Source of the DNA: an uncultured Helicobacter sp. | GTDB lineage: Bacteria > Campylobacterota > Campylobacteria > Campylobacterales > Helicobacteraceae | Reading direction: 5' to 3' | NCBI GenBank assembly: GCA_949299115.1 | Contig: CASFZH010000025.1 | Span: 1-64,000 of the forward strand | Length of the DNA stretch: 64,000 nt | Part shown: piece after piece, positions 46,578 through 55,395 of the stretch | Layout of the letters: each line of letters begins with the position of its first letter | Position numbering within the stretch: the stretch's first letter is position 1 | Program-made: the position numbers and the translations under genes | The notes under the pieces: generated by a model | Told to the model about the DNA's origin: nothing | The model's database searches: none | What the model saw: the letters and a program-made list of their open reading frames with translations, nothing else

Positions 46578-48791
46578 TTACCATTCTACTCTCAAACTTA
46601 TCCAATAATTTCTACCGGGCAAATGTCTCTGATAGGCATTAACATAGCTCATTTGAGTGCTATTGAATCGATAATCTAAAAAGTTTGTATTAAGTAAATT
46701 ATTGATAGAAAATGTAAGAATATAATGTTTGAAAAATTTATAATTCAAGGCTAAATCAAGCAACACATAATCTCTATAAAATTCTCCTAATATCTCACGT
46801 GGATTCCCACCTCGATTTGAAGGGAGTGTAGGTGTCATAAAATTTCCCTGTAGACGTAAATACGCAAAGAAATTTTCATATTTATAATTGATTTTTGCCA
46901 TGAGTTTATGCATAGGGATAGCATTTACGGGAAGTCCAGCATTCGCTCCCGATAACTGCTTAGTATAAGTAAAAGAATAAGCCGCATCAAAGCTCACTCC
47001 CCAAAATGGCTTTGTTTGCAAAGAAGCTTCTGCACCAGTTACCAAACTTCTATCGACATTTTCAAAATAATAACACACTGATGCTGATGTCGGACAAGTA
47101 AATCCACCGGGCAAACTTGCCCCTTGTGTAGCTGATAAGGTTTGAATCTGGTCTGTAAAATCAGTATAGAATCCTGTTAGATTGATATAGATTGGGTCAG
47201 TATCAAAAATGATGCTAAATTCATAATTCCATGATTTCTCCGCTTGCAGCCCATAATAACCATATTCATATTCATTTGTGGTAGAAATATTATAGAGTCC
47301 ATTATAGCTTTCAGAAAGATTTGGTGTCAAAAATCCACCTGCTACCCCTGCCTTGAAAGTAAGCCACTTGGTAGGATTGTAATTGATAAAAAATCTAGGT
47401 GTGGGCATAGCACTATAGAGATTAGCATAATTATAACGCAAACCTAAAGTAGTAGAAAATTGGTCAGTGATAAAATATTGTGCTTCAGCAAAAGCGGCAA
47501 ATTGATGTTGGTCTCTATTAAAGCTATCTGCTCTTACATAGAGTTGTTCATATAAATAATATAGCCCACCTGTGAAAGCTAAATCCCCCCATTCCCTAAA
47601 ATCAAAGTCATTATTATACATAGAGCTTAAGACTATTGTATCATTTTGACGTAACGATGCCCAATTCAGCGGATTACCTAAGCCTATATCGCCCCCAAAA
47701 GTTTGTCCGCCATTTGTTTGCGGAATCCGCTGTGTTAAAGTGTACTGTGCATAGCTTTGCAATTTCCCCCAGCTGTATTCACCATCATGGCTTAAGCTTA
47801 TATTTGCCTTATTAAAGCCATTGATAGAAGTTACAGAATTACCCGAAGTATTAAGAGAGGTGTTTCTAAGATGATAAAACTCCCCATCAAGATAGATATT
47901 ATTTTGAGCATTTGGCGTGTAGCTTATCCTGCCACCTGCATTATAGTTATACCATGCACCGGGTGAATGTGTAGAGTAAGGATTACCATTTCGACTAGGA
48001 ATTGGAGAGTAAAAATAGCTAGGCTGACTATATTTGCCTGAAGCTCGGAGATTCATAAAGAGTTTGTCTTTTATAACAGGGCTTGCCACATAAGCATTCG
48101 CTCCATAGTTATCACCCCAATTTTCCCTTTGCTCTTGTATGGTTGATTCCACCATGACACTTCCTGTAAATTTCTCGGGATTTTTCTTAGTAATAATATT
48201 GATAACTCCCCCTAGTGCATCTGCCCCATACACTACTGATGCTGGACCTCTGATAACCTCTATACGCTCAATCATAGAAAGAGGCGGCATAAAACTTGTA
48301 TGTGCTCCATTAAAGCCATTTGCCTCAAAGCCACCATTAACATTTTGCCGCTTACCATCAATCAAGATGAGTGTATAGCTTGAACTTAACCCCCGCATAT
48401 AGATTTGTGTCTGCCCTGTTTTTGTTGCCTCTGCATAGACACCGGGAACATCTTGAATAGCATCGCCTAAATCTTTAATTGGACGCGTAAGAATCTCTTC
48501 TTTAGGCACTACTGTAATAGAAGCAGGAGCATCTTTTTGGTCTTGTTTAAAGCCCGTGGCTGTCGTTACAATGGATTGTAATTTATAAGAGTTTGTACTA
48601 CTAGAATTATTGCTAGAATCCGCAAAAGATTGTCCAGTAGCTTGAGTAGCTTGAGTAGTTTGAGTAGTTTGATTGTTGTTAGAGAACGAATTGGTTTTAT
48701 CCCTATCGTCCTCTGCATGCACAAAAGAATGTGAAAGGGTGAGTAGATAAAAACTACAAATAAGAGCTATATTTATTTTATTACTTTTCAT
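46578..48791 (-). CDS. TonB-dependent outer membrane receptor
   Basis: Ligand-gated outer membrane transporter of the CirA/FecA class, for iron complexes, haem or cobalamin. A signal peptide is followed by a short T/Q repeat (TTQTTQATQAT). The plug domain contains APASITVVPKEEI, DAIQDVPGV, TQIYMRGLSSSYTLILIDG and IERIEVIRGPASVVYGADAL. The barrel ends in an aromatic residue (SLRVEW). ATG 48791 has AAGGA five bases upstream; product 737 residues. Two Fur-like palindromes lie 65-140 bp upstream, suggesting iron repression. Ligand cannot be told from sequence. Confidence 0.92.
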   Translation of the reverse strand: MKSNKINIALICSFYLLTLSHSFVHAEDDRDKTNSFSNNNQTTQTTQATQATGQSFADSSNNSSSTNSYKLQSIVTTATGFKQDQKDAPASITVVPKEEILTRPIKDLGDAIQDVPGVYAEATKTGQTQIYMRGLSSSYTLILIDGKRQNVNGGFEANGFNGAHTSFMPPLSMIERIEVIRGPASVVYGADALGGVINIITKKNPEKFTGSVMVESTIQEQRENWGDNYGANAYVASPVIKDKLFMNLRASGKYSQPSYFYSPIPSRNGNPYSTHSPGAWYNYNAGGRISYTPNAQNNIYLDGEFYHLRNTSLNTSGNSVTSINGFNKANISLSHDGEYSWGKLQSYAQYTLTQRIPQTNGGQTFGGDIGLGNPLNWASLRQNDTIVLSSMYNNDFDFREWGDLAFTGGLYYLYEQLYVRADSFNRDQHQFAAFAEAQYFITDQFSTTLGLRYNYANLYSAMPTPRFFINYNPTKWLTFKAGVAGGFLTPNLSESYNGLYNISTTNEYEYGYYGLQAEKSWNYEFSIIFDTDPIYINLTGFYTDFTDQIQTLSATQGASLPGGFTCPTSASVCYYFENVDRSLVTGAEASLQTKPFWGVSFDAAYSFTYTKQLSGANAGLPVNAIPMHKLMAKINYKYENFFAYLRLQGNFMTPTLPSNRGGNPREILGEFYRDYVLLDLALNYKFFKHYILTFSINNLLNTNFLDYRFNSTQMSYVNAYQRHLPGRNYWISLRVEW

Positions 48792-48855
48792 ATAGTTTCC
48801 TTTCAAAATTAGATATTGTGCAATAATTATAATGTGAAAAAACTTAAATATATAT

Positions 48856-48931
48856 TAATAATTGATATTATTATATAAAAATTAAAATAGAATATATATA
48901 TTCTTATAATTATAATATTATGATAATAATA
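48856..48931. promoter_or_regulatory. Candidate Fur-binding palindromes upstream of the TonB receptor
   Basis: TAATAAT-TGAT-ATTATTA (48856-48873) and TATTAT-GATA-ATAATA (48916-48931) are perfect palindromes with 4-nt centres. Their arms match those of the H. pylori Fur box (TAATAAT and ATTATTA), although the published centre is one base. Position upstream of an iron-type receptor fits, but AT-rich sequence makes such palindromes easy to get. Confidence 0.4.
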
Positions 48932-49563
48932 CTATATCATTAAATTTGTATAAATGCTTAACCACAATACTCAAGAAGCGACATGACATAAGATATGTAC
49001 TTTTTATTGTCAATTTTGGCAAGTCATGGTAACATCACTATTTTCACATACAAAATTGACAATCACACGCTCACTTTCCATAAAATAACAAATTGTAAGC
49101 CTTTGTCAATAAATACAAATATTGTAATTCATGACATGATAAATATATAATAAGCAGATATGCCATCAAAATGAATATGTATTATTCATTGCTTATCAAA
49201 ATAAAGAGTATAAAGTCAGTATTTTGCCTCATTGCAGATAATTCTATTACGCTTTGTTGGATTGCATATTACCTTTATCTCCAAAACCTGTCATCTTACG
49301 GTTGTTATAAAAAAACAAATTTTTACAATTCCTTAATTTGTATCCACACAAATCCATAAATTTCTCAACAATGACTGCAAAATATAATATGATAGAATCG
49401 CAACTTCTACAAATCATAGAAGACCAAAATTGGAAATGACTAAAATTAACAAGGACTAAAATTAGATTCCATGTCAATAAACTTTACCTATATTTTACAT
49501 AAAGAGTAAAAAGGTTTTACAAAATAGTTTTATAATCCCTCATATTTTATTATATGAGGAAAC
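48932..49563. promoter_or_regulatory. Divergent intergenic region and phosphonate operon promoter
   Basis: About 630 bp without a convincing gene. A TATAAT (49531-49536) just precedes a perfect hairpin, CCTCATAT (49538-49545) with ATATGAGG (49552-49559). Its right arm contains the GAGG ribosome site of the next gene, so it could be an operator or a structure controlling translation. Confidence 0.4.
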
Positions 49564-50589
49564 ATGAAATTATTATTTTTACCTTTATTAATTTTTTTAC
49601 TATTAGGCTGTGTGCAAGATAAAAAATCCAAGTTACGAAATGATGATAAATTGCTTATCTATACAACCTTTGAAAACGAACAAGTCTCGCAATATATTCA
49701 AGCATTTAATGCAGCTTACCCAAATATACAAACTGAAATTATCGTGGATTCCCATGGTGTGATTAGTGCAAAAATACTTGCAGAAAAAAATAATCCCAAA
49801 GCTGACATCATTTTTGGATTATCCGTATTTAATATGGAACAATTAAAAAGAGAGAATCTCCTCGCTCCACTCATAATTGAAAATTTATCTGATTTTCAAG
49901 AACTATTTAGAGATTCCAATAATCCGCCCTATTATGTCGGACTGTCTGGTGTGGAGAGTGCAATCATTGTTAATGAAAAAGAGTTGAAGAAACAATCATT
50001 ACCTATTCCAAAATCTTACAAAGACTTAACAAATCCTATTTATAAGGGTCTTATCACGATGTCAAATCCCACAAGCTCTGGTACTGGATTTTTGAGTGTA
50101 GCAGGTTTTATCACATTATTTGGAGAAAATGAAGCATGGGAATATATGAAAGCACTGAATCAAAACATTGCACTTTATACCCATTCTGGCTCAAAACCTG
50201 CACGCATGGCATTAAGCGGGGAATATCCTATTGGAATTTCTTTAGGCTATCGTGGACATAAAATGTTAGTTGCTAATCAACCTATTACCATGATTTTTGC
50301 AGATGAAGGGTATGGCTGGGATTTAGAATGCCTAGCCCTTATCCAAAAAGATTCTATCAAACCAAATGCCCAAACATTTATAAAATGGGCAAGTAGCGAT
50401 GAAGCTATGAAACTGTATGCAGAGAATAATGCCCTTACAGGCATTAAACAAAATACAACGCCGCTAGGTTATCTTAGTAATCCGTATGAGAATCTACTTG
50501 CCGTTGATTTTGTAGATTTTTCTAAACAAAGAGACAGAATCCTAAAAACTTGGAATACAAACTTTGATATAAAAAGTGAGACAAAATAA
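49564..50589 (+). CDS. ABC transporter substrate-binding lipoprotein, probably for 2-aminoethylphosphonate
   Basis: Periplasmic binding protein of the Fbp/PhnS type. A lipobox (LLLGC) makes it a lipoprotein anchored by Cys at residue 16. The fold segments YTTFENEQVSQYIQAFNAAY, NPTSSGTGFLS and EYPIGISLGYRGHKML are typical of the iron/AEP cluster. The assignment to AEP rests on the downstream phnX and phnW in the same operon; an iron-type ligand is the alternative. 341 residues. The stop codon overlaps the next start by one base. Confidence 0.82.
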   Translation: MKLLFLPLLIFLLLGCVQDKKSKLRNDDKLLIYTTFENEQVSQYIQAFNAAYPNIQTEIIVDSHGVISAKILAEKNNPKADIIFGLSVFNMEQLKRENLLAPLIIENLSDFQELFRDSNNPPYYVGLSGVESAIIVNEKELKKQSLPIPKSYKDLTNPIYKGLITMSNPTSSGTGFLSVAGFITLFGENEAWEYMKALNQNIALYTHSGSKPARMALSGEYPIGISLGYRGHKMLVANQPITMIFADEGYGWDLECLALIQKDSIKPNAQTFIKWASSDEAMKLYAENNALTGIKQNTTPLGYLSNPYENLLAVDFVDFSKQRDRILKTWNTNFDIKSETK

Positions 50590-51575
50590 TGCCTCTATTA
50601 GAAATCCGCAATCTTTATAAAAGCTTTGAAGAATACGAAGTTTTGAAGGATATTAATTTAAGCATTAAAAAGGGGGAATTTATTTCATTGCTAGGTTTTA
50701 GCGGTTGTGGTAAAAGCACACTTTTGCGACTTATCGCGGGACTAGAGATGGCAAGTAGCGGTGCAATATTTTATAAACAGCAAGACATCACCAAAACAAA
50801 GGCATCTAAACGTAAATTTGGTATGGTCTTTCAATCCTATGCTCTTTTCCCACACATGAATGCCTATAATAATCTTGCATTCCCGCTAAAAGAACAAGGT
50901 TATTCAAAGAAAAAAATCAAGCAAATTGTAAGCGAGAGTTTTGAGCTAGTAGGATTAGTGGGTAATGAAAAAAAATTTCCAAGAGAATTAAGTGGTGGAC
51001 AGCAGCAAAGAGTGGCAATAGCACGTGCATTAGCATTAAAACCAAAGATTCTCTTGCTTGATGAACCATTAAGTGCCTTGGATAAAAAAGTACGCCAAAA
51101 GTTACGCAATGACATTAAAGCTATACACAAAGAGTTAGGTATCACAAGCATTATGGTAACGCATGACCAAGAGGAAGCAATTAGTATGTCTGATAGAATC
51201 GCTATCATGAATGAAGGCAGAATCATACAAGTTGATACACCACAAGAGATTTATAGTAATCCAAAAGATTTTTTTAGTGCAAATTTCATTGGCGACATCA
51301 ATACCTTTTATATGCAAGATTCCATAGCATTGATACGACCCGAACACATTACATTGCAAAAAGATAAAGGTGTCAATAAGTCAATAGTAAAAAATATTGA
51401 GTTTTTAGGAAGCTTTTTTAGAATCACACTAGATTCCATTGACAAACATCATGCAGATAGCATTATCTGCAATATATCGCCAAAAGATTTCAGTGAGTTA
51501 GCTTTGAGTATTGGCGATGAGGCATACTATCATGCCCATGAAGAATATATGCTATATTTTAAGGATATGCAATGA
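50589..51575 (+). CDS. ABC transporter ATP-binding protein, probably for 2-aminoethylphosphonate
   Basis: ATPase that powers the importer. Walker A GFSGCGKST, signature LSGGQQQRVAIARALAL, Walker B ILLLDEPLSALD and the switch His in VTHDQEEA are all present. A C-terminal TOBE-like region follows from about 235 (NFIGDINTFY, RPEHI). 328 residues. It overlaps the binding-protein gene by one base (TAATG) and the permease gene by four (ATGA), so translation is coupled. Confidence 0.9.
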   Translation: MPLLEIRNLYKSFEEYEVLKDINLSIKKGEFISLLGFSGCGKSTLLRLIAGLEMASSGAIFYKQQDITKTKASKRKFGMVFQSYALFPHMNAYNNLAFPLKEQGYSKKKIKQIVSESFELVGLVGNEKKFPRELSGGQQQRVAIARALALKPKILLLDEPLSALDKKVRQKLRNDIKAIHKELGITSIMVTHDQEEAISMSDRIAIMNEGRIIQVDTPQEIYSNPKDFFSANFIGDINTFYMQDSIALIRPEHITLQKDKGVNKSIVKNIEFLGSFFRITLDSIDKHHADSIICNISPKDFSELALSIGDEAYYHAHEEYMLYFKDMQ

Positions 51576-53272
51576 CTGCCTTTAGAACAAAGCCCAATAG
51601 TTTGAGCTTACAAGCACTCAATATACATTCATTTCTTTTTATTTTTTGCATTGTGATTGTAGGCATTTTTTTAGTCATTCCACTTCTTTTTCTTTTATTC
51701 TATGCTTTTTTAGATAATAATGGGAATTTTGTGGGATTACAAAATTTTAGATTCTATCTTAGTCAAGAGTCTCTGTCTGCTTCATTGAAAAATACCATTT
51801 TTGTGTCCATTACCTCTACATGCTGTGGTGTAGGTTTTGCCCTAATCTTTGCTTATGCTATTCTACGAACAAATATTCCATATAAAAAGATTCTCTATTA
51901 TATCGCTAGTTTTCCATTATTTGTGCCAAATCTTATGTATGGATTGGGACTTGTGTATCTCTTTGGTAATAAGGGGATACTAACAACTTTATTTGGTTTG
52001 GAAGACTTCTCTATCTATGGCTTTCTTGGAATCATAATAGCACAAAGTATTTATGTCTTTCCTCAAAGCTTTTTAATCCTCTATTTAGGGCTAAAATCAA
52101 GTGATTATAGACTGTATGAACAAGCAAAAATAATGGGAATCTCACCCTTTAAAAGTTTTTTACACATTACATTACCTAGCATTAAATTACCGCTAATAAG
52201 TGCTATTCTTGTTTCTTTTATTCTTTGTTTTACTGATTTTGGGACACCCATTATTATTGGTGGTGGGTACAGCGTACTATCCATAGAGATTTATAAACAA
52301 ATCATAGGTGCACAAAATCTTAGTATGGGTGCTACTCTAAGTCTTCTTATGTTTATTCCCTCCCTGATTGCCTTTGTGATTCTAAAAAAGGTAGAAAAAC
52401 GTACGCAAAGCATAAGCACAAAAGCTACACATTATAGAATAGATTCTAATCCTTTAAGGGATAGCATCTTTTTTATTTTAGCAAGCATTCCAATTTTGAT
52501 TATTATTGGGGTAATGTTTGCAGTTTTTCTAGCCTCCATTATTACACTCTATCCACACGATTTAAGCTTGACTCTTCGACATTTTCTGATTAAATCAAGC
52601 CTTGATGGCATAGAAACATTGAGTAATTCTCTTATTATTTCTTTACTCTCTGCCATTTTTGGCACTGCCTTTACATTTTTCTTTGCCTACCTCTATCATG
52701 TTAATAAAAATGCTATCTTGCGTAATATCGCAAATTTTTTAGTTTTACTCCCTGCTGCATTGCCCGGGCTTGTGCTTGGAATCTCCTATATTCTCTTTTT
52801 TAATCAGCCAGATTTCAAGTTAGCAGAAAATGTATATGTAGTAAATGCTTTTTATTGGTTATATGGGACATTGTGGATTCTTGTTGCTTGTAATATCACA
52901 CATTTTTTCTCTGTCCCATCACTAAGTTTTAGAAATGCACTATGCAAGGTTGATTGTGAATTAGAATCTGTATCGCATACTATGGGGATAAGCAGGTGGA
53001 GTATGTTCAAACATGTCTATATTCCACTTTGTTTGCCTACAATATTAGAAAATTTTATGTATTTTTTCTTAAACTCTATGGTAAGCATTTCAGCAGTTAT
53101 TTTTATTTATAGTGCCTCTAATAAAATGGCGGCAATTACTATTGTGCATTTAGATGAAAAAGGTTATATAGAAGAAGCTGCCGCTCTTGCCATTTTGATT
53201 CTATGTATCAACTTGGGCGTTAAGCTACTATATGACTTTGGAATTAAAAAGTATAGTAAGGAGAAATCATGA
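51572..53272 (+). CDS. ABC transporter permease with two fused membrane domains, probably for 2-aminoethylphosphonate
   Basis: A 566-residue permease made of two tandem binding-protein-dependent transport domains, so one chain forms the whole channel. Each half has an EAA-like loop for the ATPase: YEQAKIMGISPFKSFLHITL and ELESVSHTMGISRWSMFKHV. About 12 spans. Fusions of this kind occur in Fbp-type iron and AEP systems. It overlaps the ATPase gene (ATGA) and phnX (ATGA). Confidence 0.86.
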   Translation: MTAFRTKPNSLSLQALNIHSFLFIFCIVIVGIFLVIPLLFLLFYAFLDNNGNFVGLQNFRFYLSQESLSASLKNTIFVSITSTCCGVGFALIFAYAILRTNIPYKKILYYIASFPLFVPNLMYGLGLVYLFGNKGILTTLFGLEDFSIYGFLGIIIAQSIYVFPQSFLILYLGLKSSDYRLYEQAKIMGISPFKSFLHITLPSIKLPLISAILVSFILCFTDFGTPIIIGGGYSVLSIEIYKQIIGAQNLSMGATLSLLMFIPSLIAFVILKKVEKRTQSISTKATHYRIDSNPLRDSIFFILASIPILIIIGVMFAVFLASIITLYPHDLSLTLRHFLIKSSLDGIETLSNSLIISLLSAIFGTAFTFFFAYLYHVNKNAILRNIANFLVLLPAALPGLVLGISYILFFNQPDFKLAENVYVVNAFYWLYGTLWILVACNITHFFSVPSLSFRNALCKVDCELESVSHTMGISRWSMFKHVYIPLCLPTILENFMYFFLNSMVSISAVIFIYSASNKMAAITIVHLDEKGYIEEAAALAILILCINLGVKLLYDFGIKKYSKEKS

Positions 53273-54051
53273 AAACACGAGCAGTTATTTTTGATTGGGC
53301 TGGGACGACCATTGATTATGGTTGTTTTTCACCTCTTGGAGCTTTTGTTCATGCTTTTAAAGAGTTTGGATTGACACTTAGCATTGCAGAAGCAAGAGAG
53401 CCTATGGGAATGCTAAAAATAGAGCATATACGAGCATTATTCAATATGCCTACCATAAAAAAGCAGTTTCTTGCTCTCTATAAAAGAGAAGCAAATGAAA
53501 ACGACATAAAAGCACTCTATGAATCATTTGAAAAAAGCATATTTGCCACATTGCCAGACTATACTGCATTGCTCCCCTTTGTATCCCAATCGGTACGTTT
53601 ATTAAGAGATATGGGAATCAAAATAGGCTCAACTACGGGATATACAAAAGCCATGATGGATACTATTATCCCGCTTGCTAGTGCAAATGGCTATACACCT
53701 GATTGCTGTATCGCCTCTGATGAATTAGGCTATGGACGACCTTATCCTTATATGATATATGAATGTGCAAGACGTTTGAATGTGTATCCGCAAGAATGTA
53801 TTGTCAAAATAGGCGATACCGCCATTGATATGCAAGAGGGCAGAAATGCAGGTTGCAAGGTCATTGGTGTGGTGCTTGGAAGCTCTACACTTGGACTAAG
53901 CATAGAAGAGGTGCAAACAATGCCAAAAGATGAACTAGAAAATCGCAAGAATCAAGCCAAGGTGAAACTGTATGAAGCAGGTGCACACCTAGTTATTGAT
54001 GATTTAAGTAGTTTAGAAACTGCTTTGCAAATAATAGAAACATTACAATAG
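53269..54051 (+). CDS. phnX: Phosphonoacetaldehyde hydrolase (phosphonatase)
   Basis: HAD-superfamily enzyme that breaks the C-P bond of phosphonoacetaldehyde to give acetaldehyde and phosphate. The nucleophile Asp9 is in FDWAGTT, the Schiff-base Lys50 in PMGMLKIEHIR, the GSTTGYTKAMMD motif is present, and the acidic metal site is in KIGDTAIDMQEG. All residues that distinguish phosphonatase from other HADs appear. 260 residues. Start overlaps the permease stop (ATGA). Next gene phnW supplies its substrate. Confidence 0.95.
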   Translation: MKTRAVIFDWAGTTIDYGCFSPLGAFVHAFKEFGLTLSIAEAREPMGMLKIEHIRALFNMPTIKKQFLALYKREANENDIKALYESFEKSIFATLPDYTALLPFVSQSVRLLRDMGIKIGSTTGYTKAMMDTIIPLASANGYTPDCCIASDELGYGRPYPYMIYECARRLNVYPQECIVKIGDTAIDMQEGRNAGCKVIGVVLGSSTLGLSIEEVQTMPKDELENRKNQAKVKLYEAGAHLVIDDLSSLETALQIIETLQ

Positions 54052-54060
54052 GAGACAACT

Positions 54061-55191
54061 ATGCAAGACTTCTCTTTCATTCCAAACAATGAATATATAC
54101 TTTTAACCCCGGGACCACTCTCTACAAGTAAACGTGTACGTGCAGCCATGCTCAAAGACTTATGCACTTGGGATAAAGATTATAACTTTATCGTGCAAGA
54201 CATTCGACAAAGACTGCTTTCTATATCGAATCTATCGCAAGATTATACAACTATTCTTATGCAAGGTAGCGGCAGTTTCGCTGTTGAGAGTGTCATCACA
54301 ACGGCACTTGGTAATGGCTATAAATTGTTGATTTTAATCAATGGTGAATACGGAAGAAGAATAGAGCAAATTGCAAAAATCTCGGGAATCCCACATATCT
54401 CTAAGAGTGTAGAAGAATGTGAAATCATTACCCCGCAGCTCATAAGAGAAGCTTTACGAGATAACACAATCACACATGTGGTATTGGTGCATTGTGAGAC
54501 AACAACAGGGATTCTCAATCCTTTGGAATCGTTATGTAAAGAGATAAAGCAACATAATAAGATTCTCATTATTGATGCAATGAGCTCTTTTGGAGGTATC
54601 CCTATAGAGATAGAGAATCTTGGTATTGATTTTCTCATTTCATCGGCGAATAAATGTATCCAAGGTGCCCCGGGCTTTGGCTTTATCATCGCGAAAAAAG
54701 AGAGAATGGAGCAGCTGAAAGGAAATGCAAAATCTTTAAGTTTAGATATGTATGCACAATGGGAATGTATGGAAAATCATGCAGGTAAGTGGCGTTTTAC
54801 ATCGCCTACACATGTAGTTATGGCTTTTAGAGAAGCATTACTTGAGCTTGAAAGCGAAGGTGGTATAGAAATAAGACATAAGCGTTACGCACAAATGCAG
54901 AAAGTTTTAAGTGAGAGAATGGAAGACATAGGGTATCAATGCTATATTGATAAAAAATACCATTCGCCAATCATTACGACTTTTTGCTATCCAGATTCCA
55001 ATTTTTTTAGTTTTCATGATATGTATGAATACTTGAAATGCAGGCATTTTGTGATTTATCCGGGTAAGCTAAGCCAAGCAGATACTTTTAGAATCGGAAA
55101 CATAGGTGACATCTATTTAAGCGATATAGAAAGATTGCTTGGATTAATCCAAGCATATAATCAAGGAGTACAAGTGCAATCAAAAAGTTAG
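54061..55191 (+). CDS. phnW: 2-aminoethylphosphonate:pyruvate transaminase
   Basis: PLP enzyme that moves the amino group of 2-aminoethylphosphonate to pyruvate, giving phosphonoacetaldehyde and alanine. LLTPGPLSTSKRVRAAM, the MQGSGSFAVES loop, the PLP-binding Asp in LIIDAMSSFGGIP and the Schiff-base Lys198 in SSANKCIQG are visible. 376 residues. It begins nine bases after phnX and ends the operon. With phnX it completes the two-step phosphonatase route. Confidence 0.95.
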   Translation: MQDFSFIPNNEYILLTPGPLSTSKRVRAAMLKDLCTWDKDYNFIVQDIRQRLLSISNLSQDYTTILMQGSGSFAVESVITTALGNGYKLLILINGEYGRRIEQIAKISGIPHISKSVEECEIITPQLIREALRDNTITHVVLVHCETTTGILNPLESLCKEIKQHNKILIIDAMSSFGGIPIEIENLGIDFLISSANKCIQGAPGFGFIIAKKERMEQLKGNAKSLSLDMYAQWECMENHAGKWRFTSPTHVVMAFREALLELESEGGIEIRHKRYAQMQKVLSERMEDIGYQCYIDKKYHSPIITTFCYPDSNFFSFHDMYEYLKCRHFVIYPGKLSQADTFRIGNIGDIYLSDIERLLGLIQAYNQGVQVQSKS

Positions 55192-55395
55192 AAATGCAAA
55201 TTTATGCCACTATTTTTACATCAATTATCCCTAAATTCAATCAAAAGTAAATTGTAGGAATGATTGACTCACAAAATCACATATTTTCCTACAAGAATCT
55301 TTTCATCTATCTTAATAACAGCCAATCTCTCGTTCAAAGAAATACTTTGTTTGTAGCTTTGATTCCCATAATAACCACCTTTTCTCTCATTTGCT

